NCBI GenBank assembly: GCA_014281115.1
Contig: JACONQ010000011.1
Location: 2,232,001-2,296,000, forward strand
Origin: Laburnicola sp. R22_1
Lineage: Eukaryota > Ascomycota > Dothideomycetes > Pleosporales > Didymosphaeriaceae
Reading direction: 5' to 3'
DNA: 64,000 nt
Numbering within the stretch: the first letter of the stretch is position 1; each line of letters begins with the position of its first letter. The translations under genes were made by a program, and so were the position numbers. Under the pieces are notes generated by a model. The model was given only the letters and a program-made list of their open reading frames with translations, was not told the DNA's origin and did no database searches. Positions 32,549 through 46,303 of this stretch are shown here, piece by piece.

Positions 32549-35500
32549 TCAATCGAATGCGGTCTCCTCACGGATCAGCATGGGGTGGGCGTCGTACTCC
32601 TCTTTCTGACGGGGAGGATTTGAGCCATTAGGGCCCTTCCGAGGAGCCATGCCCATGTTCATAAAAAGCATGCCACTTTCGCGTCGTTTCTGTTTCTGTT
32701 CCCGTGTGCTTCCAGGCTGTCTTACACTATTTAGACTGCCATAGCCTTCGGCGCCCTGAAATTGTTGTTCATAGCCAGGCGATTCATAGCTAGGACGCAT
32801 TGGAATGAATCCAGTATCGTAGCCAGCATATTGCGTATATTGCTGTTGCTGAGGCGGTTGTGGCGGCGGATAGGATGGCGCATTTCCCATTGGGAAAGCA
32901 GATGGTGGTCGACCGTTCCATTGTTGCTGTGCGGGGGGCAACTGTGGCTGGAAAGAAGTCTCGTTGTACGCAGGTGTAGGTATGTCGGAGAACATTTGGC
33001 GTCGAGGCGACCTAATTTCGTCGCCAAGATGAGATGTCGTGCGAATTTCCTGGATTGGCGAGTTCGCTTCATCGAGAGGCGTACCGAATATATCTTGATA
33101 GTCAGTCAAGAAGAAGGATATCAAGGGTGCTGGGATGTTCAAGGTAGGGGCAAAGACAATGCCAACGTTCCGAACAGTCATCTTATTAACGCTGGCGTTG
33201 TCGACGATCTCAATCAGGAAAGATGACATGTGTCGCAGAAGTTCGAAGTTCACTCGTGGAAGCTTGTGCACGAGGACATTGAAGGCCTGAACCTTTTTCG
33301 AACGTTCATCCAGGTCTAGAGACGGATTAGCGAGGGAGGTACATTTTCCTGGAGTATACTCACCAAGGACTTTAAGAAAGTCCAGATGCAATTCCCTCGT
33401 CAGGATAGAGGCCGGAAGTTCGCGGAGGTACAACTTTAGAAGAGACGCAACGGCGTGAATGTCGTAGTACTGGCCATCCAGAAGCTTCACATCCCCCTCC
33501 ATGTTGAAACGTTCACGAAGTGCTCGAATGACGATGTTGGAACCGCTTAGACGGAAGATTCCCTCCTCACTGACGGCATTCTTCGCTCTCAGATACTCCA
33601 AGCTGCGATAAATGACAGACGGAAGCGGATCGTTGAGGCCGATAGGCTGGGTGTACTCAACAGCTTCCGCCAGAGGTATACCAAAGACGTTACGATTCTG
33701 TTGAATGATACGATCCGACGCTCGCGTCTGTTGACTCGTTGATTGGTCGGGTATGGTCTCTGATCCACGACCCTTTGATCCGAAGCCGAAGATGCTACGC
33801 TTTTTGTCCTTGAGCGATGTTGGAGCTCCCACTGGTTTGTTGCCCCAGACTTCTAAATTCTGTATAGGCGCGCCGTTGCTTGGACCAGAAATACTAGGGT
33901 AGTTTCGAGAACTTTCACTAGAGAAGGATCCGTTCTTAGGCGAATGTGCATGAGCTTCTTTGGCTTCCCGGTGCGTCGGGCCACGCATTGGCGCTTCTGC
34001 GGCAACTGTGTCATCGTAGTTCAAGGCCTGCAATCGATTCCCAGTAGGCTTATCCAATTCTGAGCTGTCCTTTCTTCTGGAATGCGACGAATCTTTGCCT
34101 TGGGTCTTGGTAAGAACCGTAGGACGAGAAGCAGCTACAGATGCATGAGCTTCCACAGGAGACGGTTCTTCTTGTGAATCCACATGTTGCAATAAAGCTT
34201 CAACCCAGGCATCCCTTTCCTCGTCACTTTCCGCGCAAAGCACATGGCGCACAAGACTCGAAGAATCCTTGCGTTTCGGTTCTAGAATGAGGAAAGCATG
34301 CCGATACTGGTTATCCTCCGAGTCATCGCGTCGTTGAGGAGATTGATTGGTCTGCTGTTGAGATTGCTTGCCAATTTGAGCGTTCAGAAGCTTGATAGTA
34401 CCGAGATGCGCGCCGCCTGCCGACTCGAAGTATCGAAATTCAGGACCGTCGAGCACGAAATGACGTGCTTTCCAGCCTCCAAAGTTCTTGCCCCGCTTGG
34501 TCAAATATCCCTCTTTTTGCTGCCTACCTTTTGGTGCGGGCACGGTTTGAGGAGCAACGAGCTCCGGAGCTAGAGCATCTCCGCTTTGAGCACCGATGAC
34601 GTCGGTTGAGAAGAACGCGCAGATAACCAGGGCAGCTGCTTCGCTCATAGGCGTCTCAAGAATACTGTCAAAATAGTGGTTCAAAGCTGACCTCCTAGCA
34701 TCGACTCTTGCGGGTGCATGCCCACTGAACAAGGCTCGATCCGGAAGCTTCCCAGCGAAATCACATAGCGATTTCAATTGTGCATCTAAAGCGGGCAATG
34801 CCATGATGGTCTTTTCCATGCGCCACAGTTGCTTTCCATCAGACCGTGCATAAATCGCTAGGTGGAAAACCGGATCTTCTTCTTGAGGTTTGGGTGCTAG
34901 GAAGCTCATACGAGAAGGTCTGAGTCGGGAAGATGACACCTTGACTTGGATAGACGGCAGGGCATTGGGAGGAAGCAAAAGCCCTGGATACTGGTCGGAC
35001 ACAAGACCACGATAGACGTCTTCCGAGCTTTGCAAATCTTTGGAATCTGCCTCTGGACTTGATTGAGCTTGGGGTAGTTTCAGTAGATCTGACCCTAGCG
35101 TCTGTTGTTTTGGTGGGGCAGATGCTTCTGGCCGTACTGTTTGGGGTGACGTGTACGATTGAGGAGTGTTTGGTGGTAGGGGGACCGGTTGGCGCGGGGC
35201 CCGTGATGCTGGCGGGGGCATCCCGTTAGGGACAGACCTGGGAGACATTGGAGGTGAAGCCATAGTCTGTTTCGGATTTCTTGGCAATGGCGATCCGAGC
35301 GGTCTGTCTCCTGGACGCGGGCTCGTCGGGAGACCTGGGCTCATGAGAGGCGATGAGACTACGCTGCGCTGAGCCACCATAGAGCTATCTGAATTGGCGG
35401 GGCTGAGAATGGCATTCAGAGAGTTGCCGGGTGGGTGACGCGGGGACAAAGGGAGACCCGCCTGGATAGGACTGAATTGACGCGGCGACAGACTGATCAT

Positions 35501-37180
35501 AGGAGGCGGGTCAGACTCTTGAGAAGTTTCTACAACTGAGGTTTTAGGATTCTTCTTGCTCTCGCTCTTCTTCTTCTTAGACTTGCTGCGAGCCTCGTCC
35601 TCCTTCATTGCCATCGCTTCCCGCACACGGTCATCCTCTTCACGCGTCTTGCGCCTTCCTCGCTCGAAAATGGGAATCTCATCCACCTCCAAGGTGTCGT
35701 CGTAGTCGGAGTCATCTTCTTCTCCGGGGGCCACCTGAAGTAGGTGCGCGCTCGTCTTCACAGGTTTGGCCAAATTGAGCGGGGCTGGTGGAGCTTTCCG
35801 CAACGCTTGTGCGGGTTTCGGCTGCGGCTGCGGCTCAAAGCTATCTCCTCCAATTACTGGTGTTGCTTGGGTTAGTGATAACTGAGGTGCTTGTAAATGG
35901 TCTTCCGTGGCGGTCGATTCTTTCCGTGGAGGCGTCGTTACTCCTGGAGACTCGGTCGACGGCTCGACAACAGACGCATTCTCGCCCACGGTAGCGTTTA
36001 GGCCGAGTCCTTTGCTGGAAATGGCAAGAGGCTTCACCGAATAATCGGTCGGAGAGTTCACAGTCGACGAAGAGTTGGAGACGGTGAGTGCCGAAGAATG
36101 CGATGGTGACGGTGCTAACTGGGAGTCTGGAAGTAACTGCGCTGCGGACGTTTCCTGGGTAAGTGGTGAAGTTTTGTGCTCACCGGGTCGTGTTGGTGTG
36201 TTCCCTTTGGCAATGTCCTCCTGTCTGTCGCTAAGGGCGGGCGACTGGCTCTCGTCACGTTCCACGGCAGAATCGAAAGTGTCGGATCGTTGCGACACGC
36301 CGGGTATCGGTGGTACTTGGCTGGTGTACTCTTTGAGTTTCCTGCGGTAACGGTCCTTCTCCTTCAAGGCACGCTCCAGGTCTTTCTGTAGGCCAATGAT
36401 CATCGACCGTTGTTTCTCAACCAAGCGCCAAAGTTGGGTGTTGTGGCTGGATGCGCTCTGCTTTTCCTTCCACAGCGCAAACAGTGCGGCTTCTGGCGAC
36501 CCGGCGGCTGCTACGAGAGCGGCCATGTCGGGCGGGTTCGCCGTGCTTGTGTCCTGTGACGGCTTCGGGCCATGGCTTGGGTTCCCCCTCAGCGAGTGCC
36601 CTGCGTTCGAGGACAGCGACGAGGCGGCCGAGTCTATCGACGGGTTGCGCGGGGCAGCAGGGCGGTTTTCTGGCCGGTTCGAGCGCGATGGCGGAGGCAT
36701 GGCGACGGGCGATGCTGGAGGTGAGATGGCGGCCGAGGAGAGGACTGGAGCAGACACGTTGCGTAGCTGGGCATACGAAGAAGGTTTGGCGGGCTGGTGG
36801 CCGCCTCGAGGGAGCGTCCGCGGCGGTGTCGTGGGCGGGCCTCCCTTGACGGGGGCGGGTGCGGATGTGTGAATGTCCTCCTCGGCGATCAGGGCATCAA
36901 GATTCTCGCGCGGCGAGCGTGGGCCGTCCTGATAGGGGAGCGGGGAGTGGAGGGAGCGTGGCGAGTGGGCTGGCGGTCCGCTGGTCGCAGCTGAGAAGGG
37001 ATCCGGGTGCAGCGGGCTTGGGAGGGGCCTCGGGTGCGAGCCACGATCAACAGGCTCGTTGGAGTGGTGGTTGGAGGAGGGCGTGGGGAGGGGGCGGAGG
37101 ACAGCGAGGTTCAGCGTGCTGGCGGCGTCCTCTGGTGGAGAGGGTCCATTGCTGCGCTGAAGCATGACCTTCGGCTGCAA
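32549..37180 (-). CDS. Rho GTPase-activating protein with PX and PH domains (Bem3-like)
   Basis: The frame is continuous from ATG at 37180 and contains a 48-nt in-frame intron (33316-33363, GTGAGT..CTCTAG). Removing it joins FLKVL|DLDERSKK inside the GAP domain, leaving 1527 aa. The N-terminal ~700 residues are Ser/Pro-rich and disordered, with a coiled stretch near residues 240-280 (MIIGLQKDLERALKEKDRYR). A PX-like domain spans about 740-855, PH about 885-1000 (EGYLTKRGKNFGGWKARHFVL) and RhoGAP about 1160-1355. The GAP arginine finger is in EEGIFRLSGS. Such proteins restrain Cdc42/Rho at membranes during polarised growth. The C-terminus is Pro/Gln/Tyr-rich. The assignment to Bem3 rests on domain order. 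Confidence 0.92.
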   Translation of the reverse strand: MQPKVMLQRSNGPSPPEDAASTLNLAVLRPLPTPSSNHHSNEPVDRGSHPRPLPSPLHPDPFSAATSGPPAHSPRSLHSPLPYQDGPRSPRENLDALIAEEDIHTSAPAPVKGGPPTTPPRTLPRGGHQPAKPSSYAQLRNVSAPVLSSAAISPPASPVAMPPPSRSNRPENRPAAPRNPSIDSAASSLSSNAGHSLRGNPSHGPKPSQDTSTANPPDMAALVAAAGSPEAALFALWKEKQSASSHNTQLWRLVEKQRSMIIGLQKDLERALKEKDRYRRKLKEYTSQVPPIPGVSQRSDTFDSAVERDESQSPALSDRQEDIAKGNTPTRPGEHKTSPLTQETSAAQLLPDSQLAPSPSHSSALTVSNSSSTVNSPTDYSVKPLAISSKGLGLNATVGENASVVEPSTESPGVTTPPRKESTATEDHLQAPQLSLTQATPVIGGDSFEPQPQPKPAQALRKAPPAPLNLAKPVKTSAHLLQVAPGEEDDSDYDDTLEVDEIPIFERGRRKTREEDDRVREAMAMKEDEARSKSKKKKSESKKNPKTSVVETSQESDPPPMISLSPRQFSPIQAGLPLSPRHPPGNSLNAILSPANSDSSMVAQRSVVSSPLMSPGLPTSPRPGDRPLGSPLPRNPKQTMASPPMSPRSVPNGMPPPASRAPRQPVPLPPNTPQSYTSPQTVRPEASAPPKQQTLGSDLLKLPQAQSSPEADSKDLQSSEDVYRGLVSDQYPGLLLPPNALPSIQVKVSSSRLRPSRMSFLAPKPQEEDPVFHLAIYARSDGKQLWRMEKTIMALPALDAQLKSLCDFAGKLPDRALFSGHAPARVDARRSALNHYFDSILETPMSEAAALVICAFFSTDVIGAQSGDALAPELVAPQTVPAPKGRQQKEGYLTKRGKNFGGWKARHFVLDGPEFRYFESAGGAHLGTIKLLNAQIGKQSQQQTNQSPQRRDDSEDNQYRHAFLILEPKRKDSSSLVRHVLCAESDEERDAWVEALLQHVDSQEEPSPVEAHASVAASRPTVLTKTQGKDSSHSRRKDSSELDKPTGNRLQALNYDDTVAAEAPMRGPTHREAKEAHAHSPKNGSFSSESSRNYPSISGPSNGAPIQNLEVWGNKPVGAPTSLKDKKRSIFGFGSKGRGSETIPDQSTSQQTRASDRIIQQNRNVFGIPLAEAVEYTQPIGLNDPLPSVIYRSLEYLRAKNAVSEEGIFRLSGSNIVIRALRERFNMEGDVKLLDGQYYDIHAVASLLKLYLRELPASILTRELHLDFLKVLGEYTPGKCTSLANPSLDLDERSKKVQAFNVLVHKLPRVNFELLRHMSSFLIEIVDNASVNKMTVRNVGIVFAPTLNIPAPLISFFLTDYQDIFGTPLDEANSPIQEIRTTSHLGDEIRSPRRQMFSDIPTPAYNETSFQPQLPPAQQQWNGRPPSAFPMGNAPSYPPPQPPQQQQYTQYAGYDTGFIPMRPSYESPGYEQQFQGAEGYGSLNSVRQPGSTREQKQKRRESGMLFMNMGMAPRKGPNGSNPPRQKEEYDAHPMLIREETAFD

Positions 37181-40142
37181 TGCTGGTACCCTGGGGAGCG
37201 GCGCGGGCAGGGATCACGTCCTTGTAAAACGGCGTGCTCGCTAGACTGGAACTGACACAGACGCGGTGCGTCTTGCAATGGATGGCTGATGCGGGCGTGC
37301 TTGAAGCAGGAGAAACGGGGCTTCGCGGTTCAGGCACTGACCGATTCAGGCACGCTGGCATTGATGGCGGCCAAAGAAGGCGGCCGACGTCAGGTGGCTC
37401 TGTCGCCCACGCGAGACGCGCCTGTAGGACTGTAGGGCCTGTACGGCGATGCGCCGGGTGGCCAGGGAGCTGTGAGGGAGATTGATTAGGGACAGCGCCT
37501 TTTCCCATTCCAGCGCCTCGGTGGTGTGCACTGTGCGAGCACCCAGCCGGCCTCGGCGCCAGGGCGGCTGAGCTCCAGCCTCCAGGTTCCTGCGTCGTCG
37601 AGGCCACGTTGGAACAATACAAATGGACGGCTTTGTCTGGGCTGCACGCATACACACTGTACAGTACACGCCCGACGCAGCGAGCGCTGCTGAAACGTGC
37701 CAACAGGCTCGCCGGAGACACTCGCTGCAGAGCAACGCGGATGCCACATCCCTGCTAAAGGGATATCAGCTCGTCGACGCAGCCCACACTCCAGTCCAGC
37801 GCGTCAGGCGGTGAGCACAACGGAGACGTCTGGCTGCGCGTGCGCACCCTCATTGGCGGGCGTGAAGTGGCTGCGAGTGATGGATGGCACACTCCTCAAA
37901 TGGGCCGCGAAGCTTTTCCAAGCCGCGGACCCCCGCCCTCAGATGCAGGGTGATCACGGCCCACCCGTGGACATGTTCTGTTGAAGTTCTGTTCGTACCC
38001 GTAGGCAATCTATCTGCCGCCCGAGAACGAGAGGACTGTGCGGACTGCAGAGCCCCAGAGCCCCAGTATACATACCTACAGTACTGCGTCTTTGAAGACG
38101 GCCTGGGCGACGACCTGCCGGCTGACCTGCATACAAAGACAGCGCCCCGGCGCAGTGTGGAAGCCATCTCTCTCCGAGCCGTTGCGCACATGGCATCGCA
38201 ACACAAGCTCCCTAGGTACCTGCACACGCAGCCACTGCACACTGCACGAGCCGTCTGGTTAGCGAGTGCCAATTCCCTCTTTCGGTCCGCGACTACTGCA
38301 CACCTGCGGTAGGGGGAAATTGGAGGGCGGAGACGGCGACATATGTACTGTATGTCGAGAAACCTTCGTGCCGTACCACGCTAAAACCCCGCGGTCTGCA
38401 CATGATTCTGAATCAAGGGCGACTCGACAGCGCCTAATTAAGGCTGCCCCCACAGATACGGCGAAGATTGCACATGGTTGCTGGACCGGCGCCGTTAGAT
38501 CCGGGGTGGCATCCTTTACGTGTCACTTTCTCCCGGTCGTCGCGCACTTCATCCGGTGCATTGTGCTGGCTATGCTTGGTATGTAGCTGCCGAGCCTGTC
38601 AAGCAGCAAGTAATTGCAATCCCCAAACCACAAGACTCCCAATATCCGCATACTGTGACTGACGCTACTGCACCACTCTGGATCCAAGCTGTCGGGGGAA
38701 CTTCATGAGAGCCTTCCAGATCCAGAATCGTAATCAAAATGAGATTGGAGTGTATGTACTGTTCGCAAAGACGCCCATGGATACCATTTGATCATCTGCC
38801 ATTTATCCACTCTGAAACAATAGTTTCTTCGACAAGCTTGTTGCAGATACCCGCGAAGGAATCGCTAGGTGCCGCTCAAGGATCGCCGTAGGCAGTAGTG
38901 GATGCAGGTACGCGGCGTACCTGCCCCATTGGTGGGTGGGATGGGGTCATCGGAATCTACAGGCGTTGACGTGCCTACATGCATACCTAGGTACCTACAC
39001 AGGTACATAACGGAACCACAGGAGTTATACCCTAGGGTTAATAAATTGGTGGACCGCTACAGTCAACCAGAGGGTACGGGCGACTAGCGCGGCATGGGTC
39101 GCAAAGCCCTTTGGTTGGCGCTAGTCACCCGTACCCTCTGGTTGACTGTATGGTGCCAAAGCAAATAACGCCTCACCGAGCGCCAAAGGCTTCTGTGCTA
39201 GATACTGGCATGGTAATCGTCGCCCGCGCTTACACGGCTTCGATATGGACTTCCCGTTCCAATAGTGTCTGTGCTTCATAACATTGAATGTGCATGCCCA
39301 GGGAGGATGTACCTGTACCACCGCGGCAAAACAAAGGAGAGATGCTCGAGATACAAGCAGCACTCAATGACGCTCTCGATTCAAGCACCTCTGGCGCACT
39401 CAGTGCATAGGACAACCCCAGGGCGCAGTGTCACCCCGATGTATGCCCTTCCAACACACATCTACATCTGCAAGTCTCTTCAACACCCAAGGCGTCCACT
39501 AACGAGATGAACAGCCTCACCACCGAACAACCATGTACCACGGATCTTCTTAGGCGGACCATATGCAATGACATGCCATGCCGGAAAGGGCTTCTCTTGC
39601 CCACCCCTCATATTAAGCCTTGAAATCACTACCATGGCTACACTACCTGACGGCCTAACACCTCAGAGACTGCTTGTTGGGGGGTAACCTGGTGTAATTG
39701 ATTGAGGATCACTGGAGGATACAGTGGTTTGCCACAAAGCATGTGTGCTTGTTTGGACCTTACTTGGTCACGACATCAAGTCTTCAATTTATAAGTTGTA
39801 TTGCATGAGGATGCGTAAGACATACGCCAGGGTCCACAGGGACCATGTATACTCACCTGATTCATACACCCTATATATATGAATCTTTATGTCAGAACGG
39901 TGATCGAACTGATCCATGGATGAGTGAACATGGTCTACGTACTGTGTCTCATGCTTAGTAGTATCCTTTAGCCAACTTAGATTAGCTTTGTCTACAGCAC
40001 AGGTCCACGTTTACGTCTAAACCACAAGGGCTTGTAATTATAAACCCAACAAGGATAATACGTAGGGAATCGAGGTTGAGTGACGAATACAAAGACATTC
40101 AATAGAAGGTATGCGAATATCGTACAGTGCTGTTCGCCTTGT
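37181..40142. other. Gene-poor 3-kb region upstream of the RhoGAP gene
   Basis: No frame longer than 142 codons and none recognisable. It holds the RhoGAP promoter on its left, many GTACAGTA/TACCTAGGTACC-like short palindromes around 37640-39010, and the hairpin element at 39058-39150. Composition drifts AT-rich toward 39600-40100. A decayed repeat or a noncoding RNA cannot be excluded. Confidence 0.55.
39058..39150. repeat. 93-bp hairpin, MITE-like inverted repeat
   Basis: Arms of 33 bp (39058-39090 and 39118-39150) match at 32 of 33 positions, separated by a 27-bp loop. The outer ends read TACAGTCAACC and GGTTGACTGTA, so each end is CAGTC next to TA. That is what a TA-inserting Tc1/mariner- or Fot1-type miniature element leaves. 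No coding capacity. Confidence 0.75.
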
Positions 40143-40667
40143 TTACATCTGCACTCGCCCATCATTGCCTCGGTTTAGTCTGTTCAGTTTCCTTGCGGTT
40201 GCAATCTGGCGCTATTAGTGTCCAGCCAACAATATTCTGTAGTGATGCACTCACCTGGGTCCTTGTATTCTGTCCTCGAACCGGCAGCCCCATGGCATGT
40301 CTTCGTCCTCGATATGTTCCCATATCCTTCAACCTCTGGATGTTTTCCCGTACCTCTCGCCGTAGATCGTTCTCGATCTTCATGTTGGATAATTCCGCTG
40401 TCAGGTCCAGGAGCGTTGAGGATTTCAAGCTGCCGACTTTCGCCCAGGGCTGGATGTGAAAGCGCGCCATGATTCCTTGCGATACTTTGGGGCCGATGCC
40501 GAAAAACGTCTCGAGGGAGCGCTGCGCATTCGTTAGACTGATTGACGGGGGCTGGCCACTGGCGAGGTACCTTTACGAGCGTCGTTTCCGTGAAATTGAT
40601 ATTCGCAATGAAAGGCTAGAAGTGGTCAGCGCGACTCAATTGGCTCAACTGTTTCTTTCCGTACCAT
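40143..40667 (-). CDS. Mitochondrial small ribosomal subunit protein uS13m (Sws2-like)
   Basis: Four exons: 40665-40667 (only the ATG), 40570-40614, 40255-40521, 40143-40205, giving 125 aa. Introns are 50, 48 and 49 nt. Joined text reads [31 protein letters not shown], then the S13 signature [35 protein letters not shown]. This is the bacterial-type S13 of the mitoribosome head, contacting tRNA and S19. Length fits the family. An exon holding nothing but the start codon is unusual and easily missed by gene finders. It is divergent from the cyclophilin gene, 227 bp away. Confidence 0.9.
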
Positions 40668-40894
40668 GGTGACGGTGGAAGCACAGGCTCCTTTCGCTGG
40701 TGTTGAAGAGTTTCCGGAAGGTTTTGAAGCTCAGGGTCGCGAATCAGGAGGGCGCGGAGAAATGAAACGCCGAACGCAAGAGTACCACGTTTCAGAAGCG
40801 GCCACCGAGGCGCCGCACCATTGCTCCTCAGAGCACCCCTCAGCTGTCCATAAAATCCCACACCCCCCCAATTGAAGCAACCCCTCCAGGCACC
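40668..40894. promoter_or_regulatory. Shared upstream region of uS13m and the ER cyclophilin gene
   Basis: Only 227 bp separate the two divergent start codons, so both transcripts must start within it. I see no clear TATA element. Co-regulation is only inferred. Confidence 0.55.
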
Positions 40895-42124
40895 ATGTTC
40901 TCTCTTCAGCGGATTGTCGTGTCGGCGCTGCTGATTCTTACCATCACATTTGTCTTCTTTGCGCAGAGCACCGAGGCTACCAAGGGTGAGTACACCGCGC
41001 AACAGTTATGAATTGGCACAGGGTTGTATTGACAGACCTACACAGGCCCTAAGATCACCCACAAGGTCTACTTTGACATTGAACATGGCGATGAGAAACT
41101 GGGACGTGTTGTGATGGGCCTGTACGGCAAGACCGTGCCCAAGGTACGCTCACCACCCCTCTATCCCATCTGAATAGACCTAACACCTTTTACAGACTGC
41201 GGAGAACTTCCGGTATGATGGGTCAAGATAGATGCTTATTTATGGGCTCACAATGACGCAGTGCTCTGGCCACCGGTGAGAAGGGCTTCGGCTACGAGGG
41301 TTCCACTTTCCACCGTGTCATTAAGTCGTTCATGATCCAGGGTGGCGATTTCACCAATGGCGATGGCACTGGCGGCAAATCCATCTATGGCCAGAAGTTC
41401 CCGGATGAGAACTTCAAGCTCAAGCACACCAAGAAGGGAATTCTTAGTAGGTCACCCCGCACACCATGCTAAACAACTGAATGCACGCTGACAAGATCCC
41501 AGGCATGGCCAACTCTGGAAAGGGTACGCTTCGTTGAGGTACATCCGGCTGCCTTGCACTAACTCGCAACCAGACACGAACGGCTCACAATTCTTCATCA
41601 CCACCGTTGTCACGTCGTGGCTCGACGGCCGCCACGTGGTCTTCGGCGAGGTTCTTGAAGGCTACGAAGTCGTGGAGGCTATCGAGAACGCCCCCAAGGG
41701 TCCGGGAGACAAACCGGCAAAGTCGATCAAGATCGCCAAGAGCGGCGAATTGGAGGTGCCAGAAGAAGGTATCCAGCATGAGCTATGAACCCTCGCCAAG
41801 GCTGCGAACCAGATGGAGAGGCGCTGATACTTTCCGTTTTCTCAAGATACGTATGGCAAAGCGGAGCCGGCCATTCCTGGTGACAATCTCGATGTTACCT
41901 CTCCACAACAAACATTGGCAGACGCAGCTGATGTCGCGGATCCAGCACTTGGGCTAGAGGAGGACTCTGTTCCGGTTCCAGTATTATCTAACAGCAGTCA
42001 TGACGATGGCCTGACGCTGGGACAAAAGATGTTTTTTCTGGGTGCTATCGTTGCTGTATGCGCGCTCTTTCTACGTAGTGTCGGGGGTAGAGGATCTGGA
42101 TACAAGCAGAAAAGCATGGCGTAG
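40895..42124 (+). CDS. ER cyclophilin (peptidyl-prolyl cis-trans isomerase B), two possible C-termini
   Basis: Exons 40895-40985, 41046-41143, 41196-41212 (17 nt), 41262-41446, 41503-41523 (21 nt) and 41574 onward. A signal peptide ([17 protein letters not shown]) precedes the cyclophilin domain, with catalytic [24 protein letters not shown] and [10 protein letters not shown]. It catalyses Pro isomerisation in the secretory pathway. If the last exon is read through, it stops at 41788 and ends EEGIQHEL (208 aa), an HDEL-like tail. If intron 41766-41843 (GTATCC..CTCAAG) is removed, the frame continues to 42124 (294 aa). It then gains a Ser/Asp-rich linker and a TM helix, [17 protein letters not shown], with a short basic tail YKQKSMA. 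Both forms are consistent with the sequence. Confidence 0.88.
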
Positions 42125-45119
<2,995 letters not shown>

Positions 45120-46303
45120 ACACCTCCCACGTGGAAACCCGGGGCCCTGGATCTGATTTCTGCACCACGCAACACCCGGGCCTCCCGCCGCCTACAGCGG
45201 CCCAGGCATTTATGCATGAGACATCATGCTAGATGCCATCCACGAACACTTTCATATCGTGCGGCTTTTCCCTTTTATTCTGCGTTTTATCCGGCCGATT
45301 CGGAAGTTCGGAAACTCATACCCCAATCAGCATATAGACTTGTTTCTTTGCAAACATGCGTCTTTTCGAGCTCTGCTGCATACCCAGGGCACCCGCGGTC
45401 TACCTCCGATGGAGCTTGATCGATAGACGATGGAGGCCACCGCCTCTTTCAGGAACGCATTACGAACATTTTATGCCGTCGCCCGCCCTGGTCTTGATGC
45501 TGCTTGGGGGCCACAATTAGATTTCCAATTTCGGTCTTTCGATGAATGCCAGCGACTTGTTTTCATTTGGGTTTACCTTAAAAGCGATTCCTTTCCCTGT
45601 CATACCCCTCGGCGAGCGTCTTTTTCGTCGTCTCTCTCAAAGCCGGAGAGCTCTCAGCGTGCATCTTTTTGGACGACGGAGAAGTTTTCTGGTTTAGCGC
45701 TCATAGAAGGCGTTCACACGGGTTCATCCTTTCTGTAATGAGCCTTCGTGACGAAGGTTTTGCAAGGAGATACCCAATTTCCGGCGGCTGTTAACGCTGC
45801 GTGAGCCAGCTCGCGATGGAAAAGCATTGGTTTGCATTTACGGCGACCCTTTCCATGACAGGGAGGAGGGATTCTTCAAAAAGCATCAAGTAGGATGGTT
45901 ATGGTTTGATAGACTAGTCTGCGGAGCGCCCTATGCTGCTCCCAATGCCAGTTCCTCCCTATATGTATGTACAGGTCTTTGATGTTGGTGACCCTTGCTG
46001 GCTTGCACGAGCAGACTGGCCGCTGCGGTGTGCGGTGGACCGTGGACCTCGGAGGCTTGCGCGGCGCCAGTCTAGAACATCAGATCAGCGGAGCCATGTT
46101 GTTCCGGACTGGCCATCTACGAGCCGTGGATGCGTGAGCTTCAATTGCTGAACCAGCCTCGCCCACTGTGCGCCCGTGTGCCGACGGCCTTTTCGAGCTG
46201 CTGCCTGTCTCTGCCTCGCATCCATGCGCCTGCGCCTGTCGTGCTCAGGCTCACACGGTACCCTTGCGCATCCGGAACCTGCACAACGACGGCCGAGCTC
46301 AGC
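45120..46303. other. Intergenic between DED1 and the Ies1-like gene
   Basis: About 1.2 kb with the DED1 3' UTR on the left and the promoter of the next gene on the right. The 102-codon frame at 45430-45738 is unrecognised. Nothing else seen. Confidence 0.5.

Noticed and set aside
37884..38312. 142-codon frame in the 3-kb intergenic region
   Set aside because: No recognisable domain, overlapped by an equally long antisense frame; typical of GC-rich noncoding DNA.
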